Shown here: positions 32,485-42,019 of the stretch, in pieces
How the letters are laid out: every line of letters begins with the position of its first letter
Numbering within the stretch: the stretch's first letter is position 1
NCBI GenBank assembly: GCA_024220505.1
Contig: JAKZZE010000021.1
Coordinates: 1-64,000 of the forward strand
Source: Rhizopus arrhizus
Taxonomy: Eukaryota > Mucoromycota > Mucoromycetes > Mucorales > Rhizopodaceae
Direction: 5' to 3'
DNA: 64,000 bases
The notes under the pieces: model-generated
The model's input: the letters and a program-made list of their open reading frames with translations, nothing else
What the model was told of the DNA's origin: nothing
Databases searched by the model: none
Made by a program: the position numbers and the translations under genes

Positions 32485-34122
32485 CAGTAGGTCAAAAAAT
32501 TGCTGCAAGGAATTGCAAAATACCGGTTTTACAGCTGGTTGTCTATGGATACTGCACCAAACTATCTCAAACTTTGATTGTTTGTACCTCACTAGAAGGG
32601 GCATTTATTCGTCGATTATCTGATATGGACAATGGTTATTGGCGGAATTTGATATAGTTAAAGGGAATGTTATAAACATCTGGCATTTTTTACTTGTTTA
32701 CATATGTTTGGAATAACGAATTTTAATACGACCCAGCCGATTGTTATCGTATGAATTCACATCCTTGACATCGTAAGAATGTTAGCAGTATATAAAGACG
32801 CTTGCAATTCTTTTATTTTAAATTTTAAATTGTCTTGCTTGCACTATTTATCTTTTTTACCCTATCATCAACCACATGCCTAAACGACTATCAAACGAGA
32901 AAGTAAACAATCTCAAACAAGCATTAACTGAGCCCACATCAGCGTACGCTATTGCTAAGGAGACTGGAGTACATAAATCAACTGTTAGTAGTTACTTTAG
33001 AAGGTTGTTTTTAAACAGGACAATAAATACAGGTGGTAGACCTACAATAAACTCCAAAGTGACGAAGCGGTTAAGCAAAAGAAAATTCGTTAAAGGGGTC
33101 CAAATACTGCCAAAGAGGTATGCCGGGAGCTGGCTGAACTTGGCTATGATATCTCATACCAGTCAGCAATTAAGGTACTGAAATCAATGGAGTTCCATTT
33201 TTCAATAGAAAAAAAGAAGCTATTTCCGACAAAAGCACATATGTAGCATCAGTTAGAATGTGTCAACGATCATCAGGATTAGACAGTAGACGACTGACAA
33301 TAAACGGTATTCTTTAATGAATCTGAGATCAGTGTATGGGGATCTGATGGTGGTAACTACTATTGGAAAAGGCCAAGTGGTCTTTTTCAACATCGTGACC
33401 TGAAATTTACAGTCAAGCATAGAGCTAGCAAGTTGATGACGTGAGGCTGTATAACATGCGGAAGTCCAGGATATGACTGCCAAATTTACGATGGAAGCAT
33501 TTATTCGGATGTTTACCAGCATAATTTGAACACCACGCTTCGTGATACTATGGAGCACTATAATTCCGACTGGTCCTACATTTACTTTCAGCATGATAAT
33601 GACCCAAAGCACAAGATAAAATCTACAGTAGCCTGGTTGAATAGTCACCAATAGAGTTATATTAACGATTGGCCAGCTCAGAGTCCGGACTTAAATCCAA
33701 TAGAACATGTATGGCATCAACTGAAGTTAAAGCTCAGCTGTTACGAACGTAGAGCAAAGAATACGGATGAGCTTTGGGAACGAGTACAAAAAGCATGGAA
33801 TGGATTTGATAAAGAACTTTGCCAAAGGTACATCGATAGCATGCCGGTAAGAATTCAAGAGGTTATTAATAGAAAAGGAGGATCAACTAAATATTAATAA
33901 ATAAATTCATTGCGTTCAAATTTTCGTTTTTTCAAATTTTCAAATTGCGCGCCTCATACTTCCTTCAATACTTATCCAATAGGGCTTAAACTCTTTCGGA
34001 CTTTTCAAGACATGTAGGAAATCTACTATGTGGAAACAGAGGCAGTTTGTACCATTGTGGCAGGATGTACGCTACAAAAATTGAGAAAAATGGATTCCTT
34101 GCAGCAATTTTTTGACCTACTG
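32485..34122 (+). mobile_element. Tc1-B copy 2 (1,638 bp), decayed
   Basis: TA targets are at 32,483-32,484 and 34,123-34,124, four bases beyond the end of Tc1-C. The ends are the same as the intact copy at 22,022. Similarity to that copy is uneven: the last 460 bp differ at only about 3-4 percent of sites, while the middle differs far more. Confidence 0.92.
32876..33897 (+). pseudogene. Tc1-B transposase, frameshifted and with several stops
   Basis: This corresponds to the intact gene at 22,413-23,435. A one-base loss near 33,100 breaks the frame after SKRKFVKGV. Further stops are TAG at the position of a Gln codon (near 33,243), TAG and TGA at Trp codons (GATTAGACAG and GACTGACAA near 33,280-33,297) and TGA at the Trp of the MMWGC box (near 33,443). 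The first catalytic Asp is changed (SDET to NES). Most changes are G-to-A or C-to-T. The downstream DLNPIEHVW part is nearly unchanged. Confidence 0.9.
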
Positions 34123-34511
34123 TAACTTCGAACGCTGGGCTAAAGCAAAAGATAGGTCCCGGAGATCGCTGGCCTCAATTAAGCTCCGATCTGCATGAAA
34201 CTCCGAATATGCATTCTTGTACCTCGTATCATCTTTGATGCCAAATTTGGTAAGCTTTCAGTCAGCGCATCTGGTTCTATTGGCCATTGAATTTGCCTAG
34301 TCTACCGCTTAGATAAGTCAGCGTCAGTGGACTTTTTAGAATAATTTTTTTTTCTTTCCTTTTGTGGTATTTTGCGCTTTTTTTGTTGACCCTGGACTCT
34401 GACTCGGGATAGATAATCACCAATGTGATTGGATACTTATGTTGCGTCATTTTTTGTAGGAAGAATATAAATACCCCTTTGCATTTTTGTATTTTCTCTG
34501 TATTTTACTTA

Positions 34512-36147
34512 CAGTGGGTCAAAAAACTGCACCAACCTAACCTAATTTTTCGGAAATAAGAGCATAGGTCTGTCAGTTTTATAGCAAACATTATGAAACT
34601 TGAACCAAACAAAGTTAATACTATTATGATTTATTGACAAAAATTTCAAAGTCAGACGCTGAGTATACGCTTAAAGCGAGCCCAGAAAAAAGCGGAGGTC
34701 GGTTGGTGCAGTTTTTTGACTTTTAAAATAAAAGTGGGTTTGACACTATATGCCCGGACTGAGGCCATTCCGGGAGATTTAAATTAGTCTGTGGAGTATC
34801 TAGTCACACTGGAGACCTTAAAATAAGCTTTTTTACAATTATTCCCCTTTTTTTTTCTTTCCTACTTTACCCAAACGCATCATACATCGCCAGTGTCCAT
34901 CCATCATTAGAAATGCCCAAAACGCTTCCATCCGATGTTCAAAACAGTATCAAAGCACTATTAGAAGGTAACGTTGACCCTACAGTCATTGGGAAACGAG
35001 TTGGAGTGCATAGAAATACCGTTAATAGGTATGCAAATAAGTGGATGCATAATAGAATACGTAAAAGTGGAGGTAGACCGAGCATCGTGACAGAATCAAC
35101 GCGTCGATACATCAAGAGACAAGTACTCACGGGTTATTTGAAGACTGCCAAGGATGTGCAAATGAAGTTGGAGGAGCTTGGACACCCTATGTCGTATCAA
35201 TCGGCCATCAATGTTTTACATTCAGTTGAAATTTATGCTGAGATCAAAAAGAAGAAGCCATTATTGACTGAAAAGCACAAAAAGGCTCGATTGGCATGGG
35301 CCAAAAAGCATCAATATTGGACAGTACATGATTGGCGACGTGTGATCTTTTCTGATGAGACCAAAATTAACATTTGGGGCTCTGATGGTTGCAAATATTA
35401 TTGGAAAAAAAATGCGATCGTTTACAGCCCCATCATATCGACGTTACTGTGAAGCATGGAGGCGGTGGTCTCATGTTATGGGGTTGTATAACCAGCGCAG
35501 GGCCTGGATACGCATGTCAGGTCTATGATGGTACCATGAATTCAGAGCTATACCAAGAAATTCTTGCTACAAGTCTGAAGGACACCATGGAGTACTATGG
35601 TCTGAATTGGAAAACATCGGTATTTCAGCACGACAATGATCCTAAACATCGATCAAAGTCCACAACGCAATGGATGAAAGATAGTGGCATGGTTTACATT
35701 GACGATTGGCCATCACAAAGTCCAGATCTTAATCCTACTGAACATGTATGGCATCATTTGAAGTTAAAGCTGAGCATGTATGATAATAGGGCGACCAGCA
35801 TCCATGAGCTGTGGGAAAGAGTCGAAAATGAATGGAATTCGTTTACTAAGAAACAATGCATCAAATATATAGACAGTATGCCGGACAGAATACAAGCAGT
35901 ATTAGCAGAAAAGGGTGGTTCCACTCGATTTTAAGAAAGTCAAAAAACTGCACCAACCGACCTCCGCTTTTTTCTGGACGCGCTTTAAGTGTATACTCAG
36001 CGTCTGACTTTGAAAGCTTTGTCAATAAATCATAATAGTATTAAATTTGTTTGGTTCAAGTTTCATAATGTTTGCTGTAAAACTGACAGACCTGTGCTCT
36101 TATTTCCGAAAAATTAGGTTAGGTTGGTGCAGTTTTTTGACCCACTG
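34512..36147 (+). mobile_element. Tc1-E (1,636 bp) with 211 bp terminal inverted repeats
   Basis: TA targets are at 34,510-34,511 and 36,148-36,149. Terminal repeats are at 34,512-34,722 and 35,937-36,147. Each is capped outside and inside by inverted copies of GTCAAAAAACTGCACCAACC. It is inserted between the TATA-like box and the start codon of the Merlin transposase, ending ten bases before that ATG. Confidence 0.93.
34913..35934 (+). pseudogene. Tc1-E transposase, single frameshift in an A run
   Basis: The N-terminal frame (MPKTLPSDVQNSIKALLEGN onward) runs to 35,452, but homology shifts frame at the A run near 35,404-35,411 (TATTGGAAAAAAAATGCG). It then continues as CDRLQPHHIDVTVKHGGG to GGSTRF at 35,934. 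Both halves carry all Tc1 features: Asp in IFSDETKIN, Asp in FQHDNDPKH, and an acidic Glu in DLNPTEHVW, with 35 residues between the last two. One indel in a homopolymer is the only lesion, so a sequencing error or a very recent mutation is equally possible. Confidence 0.88.
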
Positions 36148-36158
36148 TATTTTCGTCT

Positions 36159-37707
36159 ATGTCCGTCTCAAGCTCTGTTGTATCCTTATCACGTCGTGGT
36201 GGCCGTACTTCTGGCCAATTGTCTGCTCCTTATGGGTCTCGTACTCCTTCGGATGGTGACAGAGTGAGCGAAGCAAGAATCATTGTGTCAGAAGAAACTA
36301 CATGGACGTAAGTGATATAAAAGGAAAGTAGGGCATGTTTACTGATGGAATTACAGTCACCTGAGGGAACCTATTGGTGCGTTCTACAGGGAAAACCGCA
36401 TTTGCAACTTCAATGGATGCACGAATGAGATGGTCCTTAGGTACAGACGTAGCAAATCTCAGTTCTACTATCGTTGTCGCACTCCTTCATCAATTGGGAT
36501 TCATAATGATCGACAAGAATCCATTACGAAGGGATCTGTATTTTTTAATAAGAAGTCGGACATCAACAAGGTGTACATAGTACTTTCGGAGTATTTTCGT
36601 AAGGCATCAATTGCTACTATCATCAGAACGGTTCGCATTAGTGGTCCTACTGTTAGTCAGCTTGCTGTTGATTGTCAGATGCTTATGCACAACGATTTTA
36701 TCAGGTATTTTGGTGACTACAAGCTCGGTGACAACGAACTCTGTGATCATATTCAAATTGACGAGTCCAAATTTGGCAAGCGTAAATACAATCGTGGATC
36801 ACGCAGAGATGGAGTTTGGGTTTTTGGAATGGTAGAAGCCCTTCGTACTGGTATTACGTACAGCTATACCGATCCTACAACTGGTGTTCAAGAGACGAGA
36901 CAGAAGTTCTCTGCTGGACGCCGTATGCTCTGTACCGTTCCGAATAGGACTGCTGCTACATTGTTGCCTATCCTTTACCAGTTTTGCAAGGAAGGAGCAG
37001 TCATCCGTAGCGATGGATGGAGGGCCTATTCCTCACTTCATCCTGATGATGTAAGATTGCAGAATCATATATTCGCTCCAGCAAACTATAGCTCTAGTGA
37101 TTTTTTTTTCCGTCGGCATGAGGTTGTTAACCATTCCCATGGCTTTGCTACTCGGGATAATGTAGAGGGTAACCTTACAGAGGGCATGATAAATACAAAC
37201 ACTATAGAAGGTCTATGGCGAGATGTCAAATCTTTGGTTCACCCTCGTTATCGCACCGCAAAGCATTGCCCAGCACGTTTATTAGAGTACTTATGGAGGT
37301 ATGAAAATCGGGACAATGGACTTATCCGCGGGATGGAACGATGCTTGCAAGAGGTATCATTTCAGCGAACAGTTAGTGAAGGGGTAACAGAAGATAATAT
37401 TGACTCATATGAATGGATTACTCGTGCTGCAGATGGAAACGTTGGTGCTGAGATCGATGATAGTCAAGAAGACCGGCATGAGCCATTCCAGTTCGAGCAC
37501 GACTATCATTCTGATGCTTCTTCAAGCGAGGATAGTACAGATGACGAGGACTGGATGCCCCCTACTCGCTCTACAGCAGTAACTCCTGGAATGATTGATC
37601 CCACAGCTCCAATAATGGATGCAATGACCGATTTAGCTGGTCGCTCTAGTCTGGAAACACCTACTACTAGACAACACAGAAGGTCTCGTAGAGTTCATCG
37701 TGCATAG
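36159..37707 (+). CDS. Merlin transposase (DDE_Tnp_IS1595 / ISXO2-like)
   Basis: Two exons (36,159-36,307 and 36,357-37,707) joined across a 49 bp GTAAGT...TTACAG intron give 499 residues. The start MSVSSSVVSLSRRGG is the first ATG after the Tc1-E end. A cysteine-bearing region (Cys 66, 71, 90) precedes the catalytic domain, as a zinc ribbon does in IS1595 proteins. Catalytic residues are Asp 185 (IQIDESKFGKRKY), Asp 269 (VIRSDGWRAYSSL) and Glu 334 (NTNTIEGLWRDVK). The acidic C-terminal tail (DASSSEDSTDDEDW) is extra to the core. The reading frame is intact, but the nearby Tc1-E separates it from its upstream TATA-like box, so expression may be lost. Confidence 0.9.
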
Positions 37708-38020
37708 CCAGTGCAGTTTTATTCATTTAATAAAGTTTAATTACTGTTACAGACTTTAATAAAGCTTATTATATCTACTCCTATAAATTTCTCATCCGCA
37801 ACTGCTGGACCAATTCTGAAATCTTGGTCACCCAATTTCATTTTACTAAGTGGTAGACTAGGCAAATTCAATGGCCAATAGAACCAGATTCGCTGATTGA
37901 AATATTACCAAATTTGGCATCAAAAATGATACAAGGTAAAAGAATGCATATTCGGAGTTTCATGTAGATCGGAGCTTAATTGAGGCCAGCGATCTCCGGG
38001 ACCTATCTTTTGCCCTTGCC

Positions 38021-38125
38021 ATCAGTTTTGATGGAGTTATTACCGTTTACAAATGCCGACTACACTTGTACAATTTTGGGACCGATGTTTTACAATAAGG
38101 TTTTTATTTAGAAGTGTGCGCTAAT
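38021..38125. mobile_element. Fragment of a Tc1-D element
   Basis: About 105 bp matches 55,467-55,570 of the complete Tc1-D, covering the inner part of its left terminal repeat and the segment just before the stop codon (CACTTGTACAATTTTGGGACC). It begins abruptly at the Merlin end and stops at the Tc1-F target TA. The rest of the Tc1-D copy is missing on both sides. Confidence 0.8.
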
Positions 38126-38126
38126 A

Positions 38127-39729
38127 CAGTAAGGGACAAAATCAGTCCGTTTTTTGGTTTTTTTCGCAATGCCTCGCCGGGAATTAAACTTAGGGCTTCG
38201 CTTTGCTGACGAAACATTTGCACGCAAGCTAGACAAAATTATTGGTGTAACCTAATTGCTTCTACCACCATTTTCTCTGTAGTTATGGCGGAAAAAGTGA
38301 TTTTCCGTGATTGTTGCTAACGCCCGATTTTGCATTAGACACCATATCTCCAGAAACAGTCACTGGACTGACTTGAGATTTAGTTTGGTACGTCTTATGA
38401 CGTCAGTGAACGCTAATGTGTTCTCATATTTTAGCTTCTTTTATTTTTTTACATTTTTCTTTTTCCTCATTTACCTCATCTCAGATTAGCCAAACACGCC
38501 ATGACAGCAGAGAATGCCGACAAACATGCCCAAATTGAAAACATGTTGAACCACTCCATTCCATGGGATGTAATTAAAAAAAAAGTAGGCTGTGGAAAGT
38601 CCATGATTCGAAGAATTTCAAGGAAAACCAAGTTGCAGTCAAAATATAGCGCGGGTAGACATCGTTTACTCACACCTAGGGAGGTAACCAAAGCAGCTAG
38701 AGACATAAGACTTGGCTTATCTAAAAGCGCAGCCGATGCTTCCTTTGGCGTTAAAAAACCAGATCAAATGGTCAATCCAAAAACAATTGCTCGTACTTTG
38801 AAACGCAAAGGTCTAAAATCGACTAAGAAAAAGACGGTACTTCCACTTAATAATGACAAGCAAAAGACACGATATGATTGGGCAAAGGCTCATAAAGTCT
38901 GGTCCGAGACTGATTGGGAACGCGTTGTCTTTTCTGATGAGACAAAGATCCAAAAAAGAGGGTCTAATGGCCTAGAATACGCTTGGAAAGAGGATAATGC
39001 ACCTTATCGAGACCATCGCTACAAAAAGAAACATGCTTATGGAGGAGGCGGGATCATGCTTTGGAGTTGCATAGCTATACATGGAGGGGGCTACATGTCC
39101 TGGCTACAAAGTAATGTAAATGGTGAGCTATACACGTCAGTACTTGAGGAGGAATACAAGGAGACATTGAAGTATTATGGCCTGCAAAGTAAGGACATGA
39201 TCTTTCAACAAGATAATGCAAGCATCCATTGTGCTTCAGCTCCTTCAAAATGGTTCCAAAAGAACAAGATTAAGCTCCTGAGTTGGCCAGCATACTCCCC
39301 TGACCTTAACCCAATTGAAAATGCATGGGCCATGCTTAAAAAGAAGGAACAGATGACAAGACCACCTTCTTCTGTGGTTGAGACTGACCAAGCATTTTTT
39401 GACCGGGTTTCGAAGCTTTGGTATGACCTAGCAACTCCAGGGTACTGTAGAAACCTTATTCACTCTATGCCCCGTCGAGTTCGGGACGTAATCCAGCGTA
39501 AGGGCCGCGATACCAAGTACTAATCGAAATTCAAAAAAATAAAAATACATTATTTTCAATATATCTTCTTATAACATGGCGGAAAATAAAAAATACCATT
39601 TCCGACAAATATTGTCAACTTTGTTGAAGGAAGAGACAAATTTTTCGTCAGCAAAGCAGAGCTCTAAGCTTAATTCCCGGCGAGGCATTGCGAAAAAACC
39701 AAAAAACGGACTGATTTTGTCCCTTACTG
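38127..39729 (+). mobile_element. Tc1-F (1,603 bp), intact
   Basis: TA targets are at 38,125-38,126 and 39,730-39,731. The terminal inverted repeats are about 95 bp and start CAGTAAGGGACAAAATCAGT. A complete transposase lies between them. Confidence 0.93.
38501..39523 (+). CDS. Tc1/mariner transposase, DD34E, intact
   Basis: The 340 residues are uninterrupted, starting MTAENADKHAQIENMLNHSI. A DNA-binding region (about 10-110) includes GCGKSMIRRISRKTK. Catalytic Asp 146 (VVFSDETKIQ), Asp 238 (FQQDNASIH) and Glu 273 (SPDLNPIENAW) have 34 residues between the last two. GGGGIMLWSCIA is the usual glycine box. It is divergent from Tc1-B and Tc1-E and so a separate lineage. No lesion is seen and terminal repeats are present on both sides, so this copy could be active. 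Confidence 0.95.
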   Translation: MTAENADKHAQIENMLNHSIPWDVIKKKVGCGKSMIRRISRKTKLQSKYSAGRHRLLTPREVTKAARDIRLGLSKSAADASFGVKKPDQMVNPKTIARTLKRKGLKSTKKKTVLPLNNDKQKTRYDWAKAHKVWSETDWERVVFSDETKIQKRGSNGLEYAWKEDNAPYRDHRYKKKHAYGGGGIMLWSCIAIHGGGYMSWLQSNVNGELYTSVLEEEYKETLKYYGLQSKDMIFQQDNASIHCASAPSKWFQKNKIKLLSWPAYSPDLNPIENAWAMLKKKEQMTRPPSSVVETDQAFFDRVSKLWYDLATPGYCRNLIHSMPRRVRDVIQRKGRDTKY

Positions 39730-39881
39730 TAGCACAACGACCGTGGAAAATTCAATTGTTGGTGCCACGAACCTTGCCTAAATTCATACAGCTTCGTGAG
39801 TTAATATAACTCTGTGAATTCATATAACTATGAATTCATACAAAATTAAACTTTTATCAAACCATCACCAAAAACAACATA

Positions 39882-41511
39882 GAGTAGCGGACAAAACTGG
39901 TGCACAAAAATTAAAATTAACATTGTATCTCCGCCATATGTCTGCGACTTTTGTGGCATATACCATCTGAAAGACAGTCCAAAATATACATTATGTTATG
40001 TAAACCGGAACTGTACCGGACATCCCCCAGGCATAAGGTCATTTTTAGTGATTTTTTGCATATTTCAATTTTCGCCAAAAATGTGGTGCTTGTCTAGCCT
40101 TTTTTCAATTTTCCCCATATCTCTCCCGTTTGCTTTCAAATTTCACCGCATATTAGTGAATTTTAGTAGCTCTTAAAAAATATATAAAACCGTAGTTATT
40201 TTGTATTTCCCATTGAATCCCCCCTTTTGTTTTTACCCTATTCACTATAACAAAGTACTAGCCTTATATGTTTAAGAAAATAAGCAACTGTAAAAACGAA
40301 ACTCTGAGATCTCGAATACACTTAGTTCGTACGACAACAGATATTTCTAGAATAACAAGAATCTCAAAATGGACAATCAACAGGAGAAAGAGGGAAGAAA
40401 GAAACTTAATGTCTTGTGATCATGAAGGTCTCCCGCTTTTAGTCTGAAAAGTTACTAGCTCAATCACCGACCTAAAGCTTGGACAAGGTCCGTTACACAC
40501 AGTTTCCGATGCTCAGCACATTTTGAGGACCTTAAGATACAGTATTAGCAAATTGTCAGTCTGAAGGCACTGTAGGAAGCTAGATTTTGAGTCCGGAAGT
40601 AAGGAATCGAAGAATTTCATCAGCTGTATTAGCCGGAAAAAGTGATGAATGTGGTATCACGATAAGCCATTGTATACAATAGAGGGCTGGAAGTCTGCTA
40701 TCTTTAGCAATGAAACAAATATGAACATTATGGATGCAGATAGTATACACTAATATTGAAAGCAAGTCGAGCAACCTGAGCGATTTTTTCACGGTGATCA
40801 AACAATGAAGCATGCTGGCTGCTCTGTTATGCTTTAAGGCTGTATTAGATATTGAGGACCGGAATATGTGTGTCAAGTATATGATGGTATAATGAACTCA
40901 TAAATATACACATATATTTCGCTTACTTCATACCACAAAAGCCTAGCGTATAGTAGTCTAAAACGTCGTAATCTCTCGTTTCAGTATGACAATGACACAA
41001 GGCACAAGTCAACGCATGTCACAAACTCAATATTTGATAACAGCGCTTCTGTGCTACAAGTTTAGCCGCCACTAATCCCGGCCTAAGTCCGCTTAAGCAT
41101 GCCAGGTGGCAATTGATGGCAAAGGTATGATGATACGACACTAGATCAAAAAGGGTCGATGATCTTTGGAAAAGAATAGTTAAAGAGCCGGGTTCTTTTA
41201 TTGAAAATGATATACACGCATATTATTAGCATATGCAAAGAAGAACATCCGATGATATCAAGAGATGAGATGATTATATAAAGTCTAAGGTCTTAGCCAC
41301 TTTTGCGGTTTTTAGAAAATATAAAGTTTTATAAATTTAAAGCACGCTTATCGCTCAGTTTTAACAATGTCATGCTTAGAACATACATAAATTACAATGA
41401 CTAGTATATCCTCCTTCTAGTACAGTTTCATGACTATTGCAATTACCATGAGCAGGTAATGGTAGTTAAAAGCTGAAAAAAAGTTTTATGCACGAGTTTT
41501 GTCCGCTACTG
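39882..41511 (+). mobile_element. Tc1-A copy 5 (1,630 bp), inverted
   Basis: TA is at 39,880-39,881 and 41,512-41,513. The first base of the left terminus is G instead of C. The decayed transposase is readable on plus. WKSAIFSNETNMNIMDADS carries Asn in place of the first catalytic Asp. Stops fall in the SIH*Y*KQVEQP region, then VML*GCIRY*GPEYVCQVYD follows, with FQYDNDTRHKS further on and SPLKHA in place of the NPIEHVW box. These lesions recur in the other copies. Confidence 0.9.
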
Positions 41512-41513
41512 TA

Positions 41514-42019
41514 TAATCAGAAAAACCAAAAAAAAATATAAATAGCCCAATGTATCTTCTTATTCTTTTTTTTAACTTCACTCTTAACTTTTGTTTTACT
41601 TTACTTTTTGATTATTTTAATAAATATCATCCAAAGTAAATCTCTTTTGCTTTTTTTTTCTTTTACTTAACATCAAGAACAAGAAGTCCCTTGAAGTATA
41701 TACACTTCATTGTAAATCCTTTTTATTTTATTTTATCTTTATTTTACCTTTTTATTTTTACTTTACTCAAAACAGTTTGATCTACTTATAAGATCTGGTG
41801 GTCACTTAACCCAAGCAACTCATATTCAAATCATTACTCTTTTTGGAATCAAATCCTACCTAAACCTTTGATCTTACATCAAGACTCTCTTAAATCAAAC
41901 CTATTTAACACTATATAAACCTTACAAACTCCAATCTCACACCAAATTCAGCATATAAATTAGCCATTTCGTAGTACACTTTCTTTACTGTTTCTTTTTA
42001 CTTTGATTAGTCCCTAGTT
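41514..42019. other. 5' flank of the DDE_3 transposase gene
   Basis: About 500 bp of AT-rich non-coding sequence. It holds a TATA-like ACACTATATAAACC near 41,910 and the left arm of an inverted repeat at 41,942-41,965 (CCAAATTCAGCATATAAATT and on). No other feature is seen. Confidence 0.5.
41942..41965 (+). repeat. Left arm of inverted repeat flanking the DDE_3 gene
   Basis: It is complementary at 22 of 24 positions to 43,374-43,397. The pair brackets the transposase gene and may be terminal or subterminal repeats of its element, but no clear target duplication lies just outside. Confidence 0.55.

Larger units (their letters stand above)
23994..34137 (-). mobile_element. tnp2-class DNA transposon III, truncated, with five nested insertions
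   Basis: The left terminus is CACTGCAAATAATTG at 23,994. After it come a Tc1-A, subterminal repeats, the accessory gene on plus (with a second Tc1-A inside), a 118 bp poly-A/T spacer, and the C-terminal part of a tnp2 transposase on minus. That transposase is cut by Tc1-C and Tc1-B and is lost beyond the Merlin end at 34,138. Relative to element II the whole unit is inverted, with the same gene order. Confidence 0.65.
34138..38020 (+). mobile_element. Merlin (IS1595/ISXO2-like) DNA transposon with nested Tc1-E
   Basis: Inverted repeats of roughly 170 bp lie at 34,138-34,310 and 37,846-38,020 (starting GGCTAAAGCAAAAGATAGG on the left, GGCAAGGGCAAAAGATAGG inward on the right). Without the 1,636 bp Tc1-E it is about 2.25 kb. 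A TATA-like AATATAAATACCCC lies near 34,470. Merlin elements normally make 8-9 bp duplications, but the flanks here (tnp2 remnant left, Tc1-D fragment right) do not match. One side has probably been rearranged. Confidence 0.85.

Noticed and set aside
33253..33651. 132-residue minus-strand frame inside Tc1-B copy 2
   Set aside because: Antisense to the decayed transposase and with no recognisable features.
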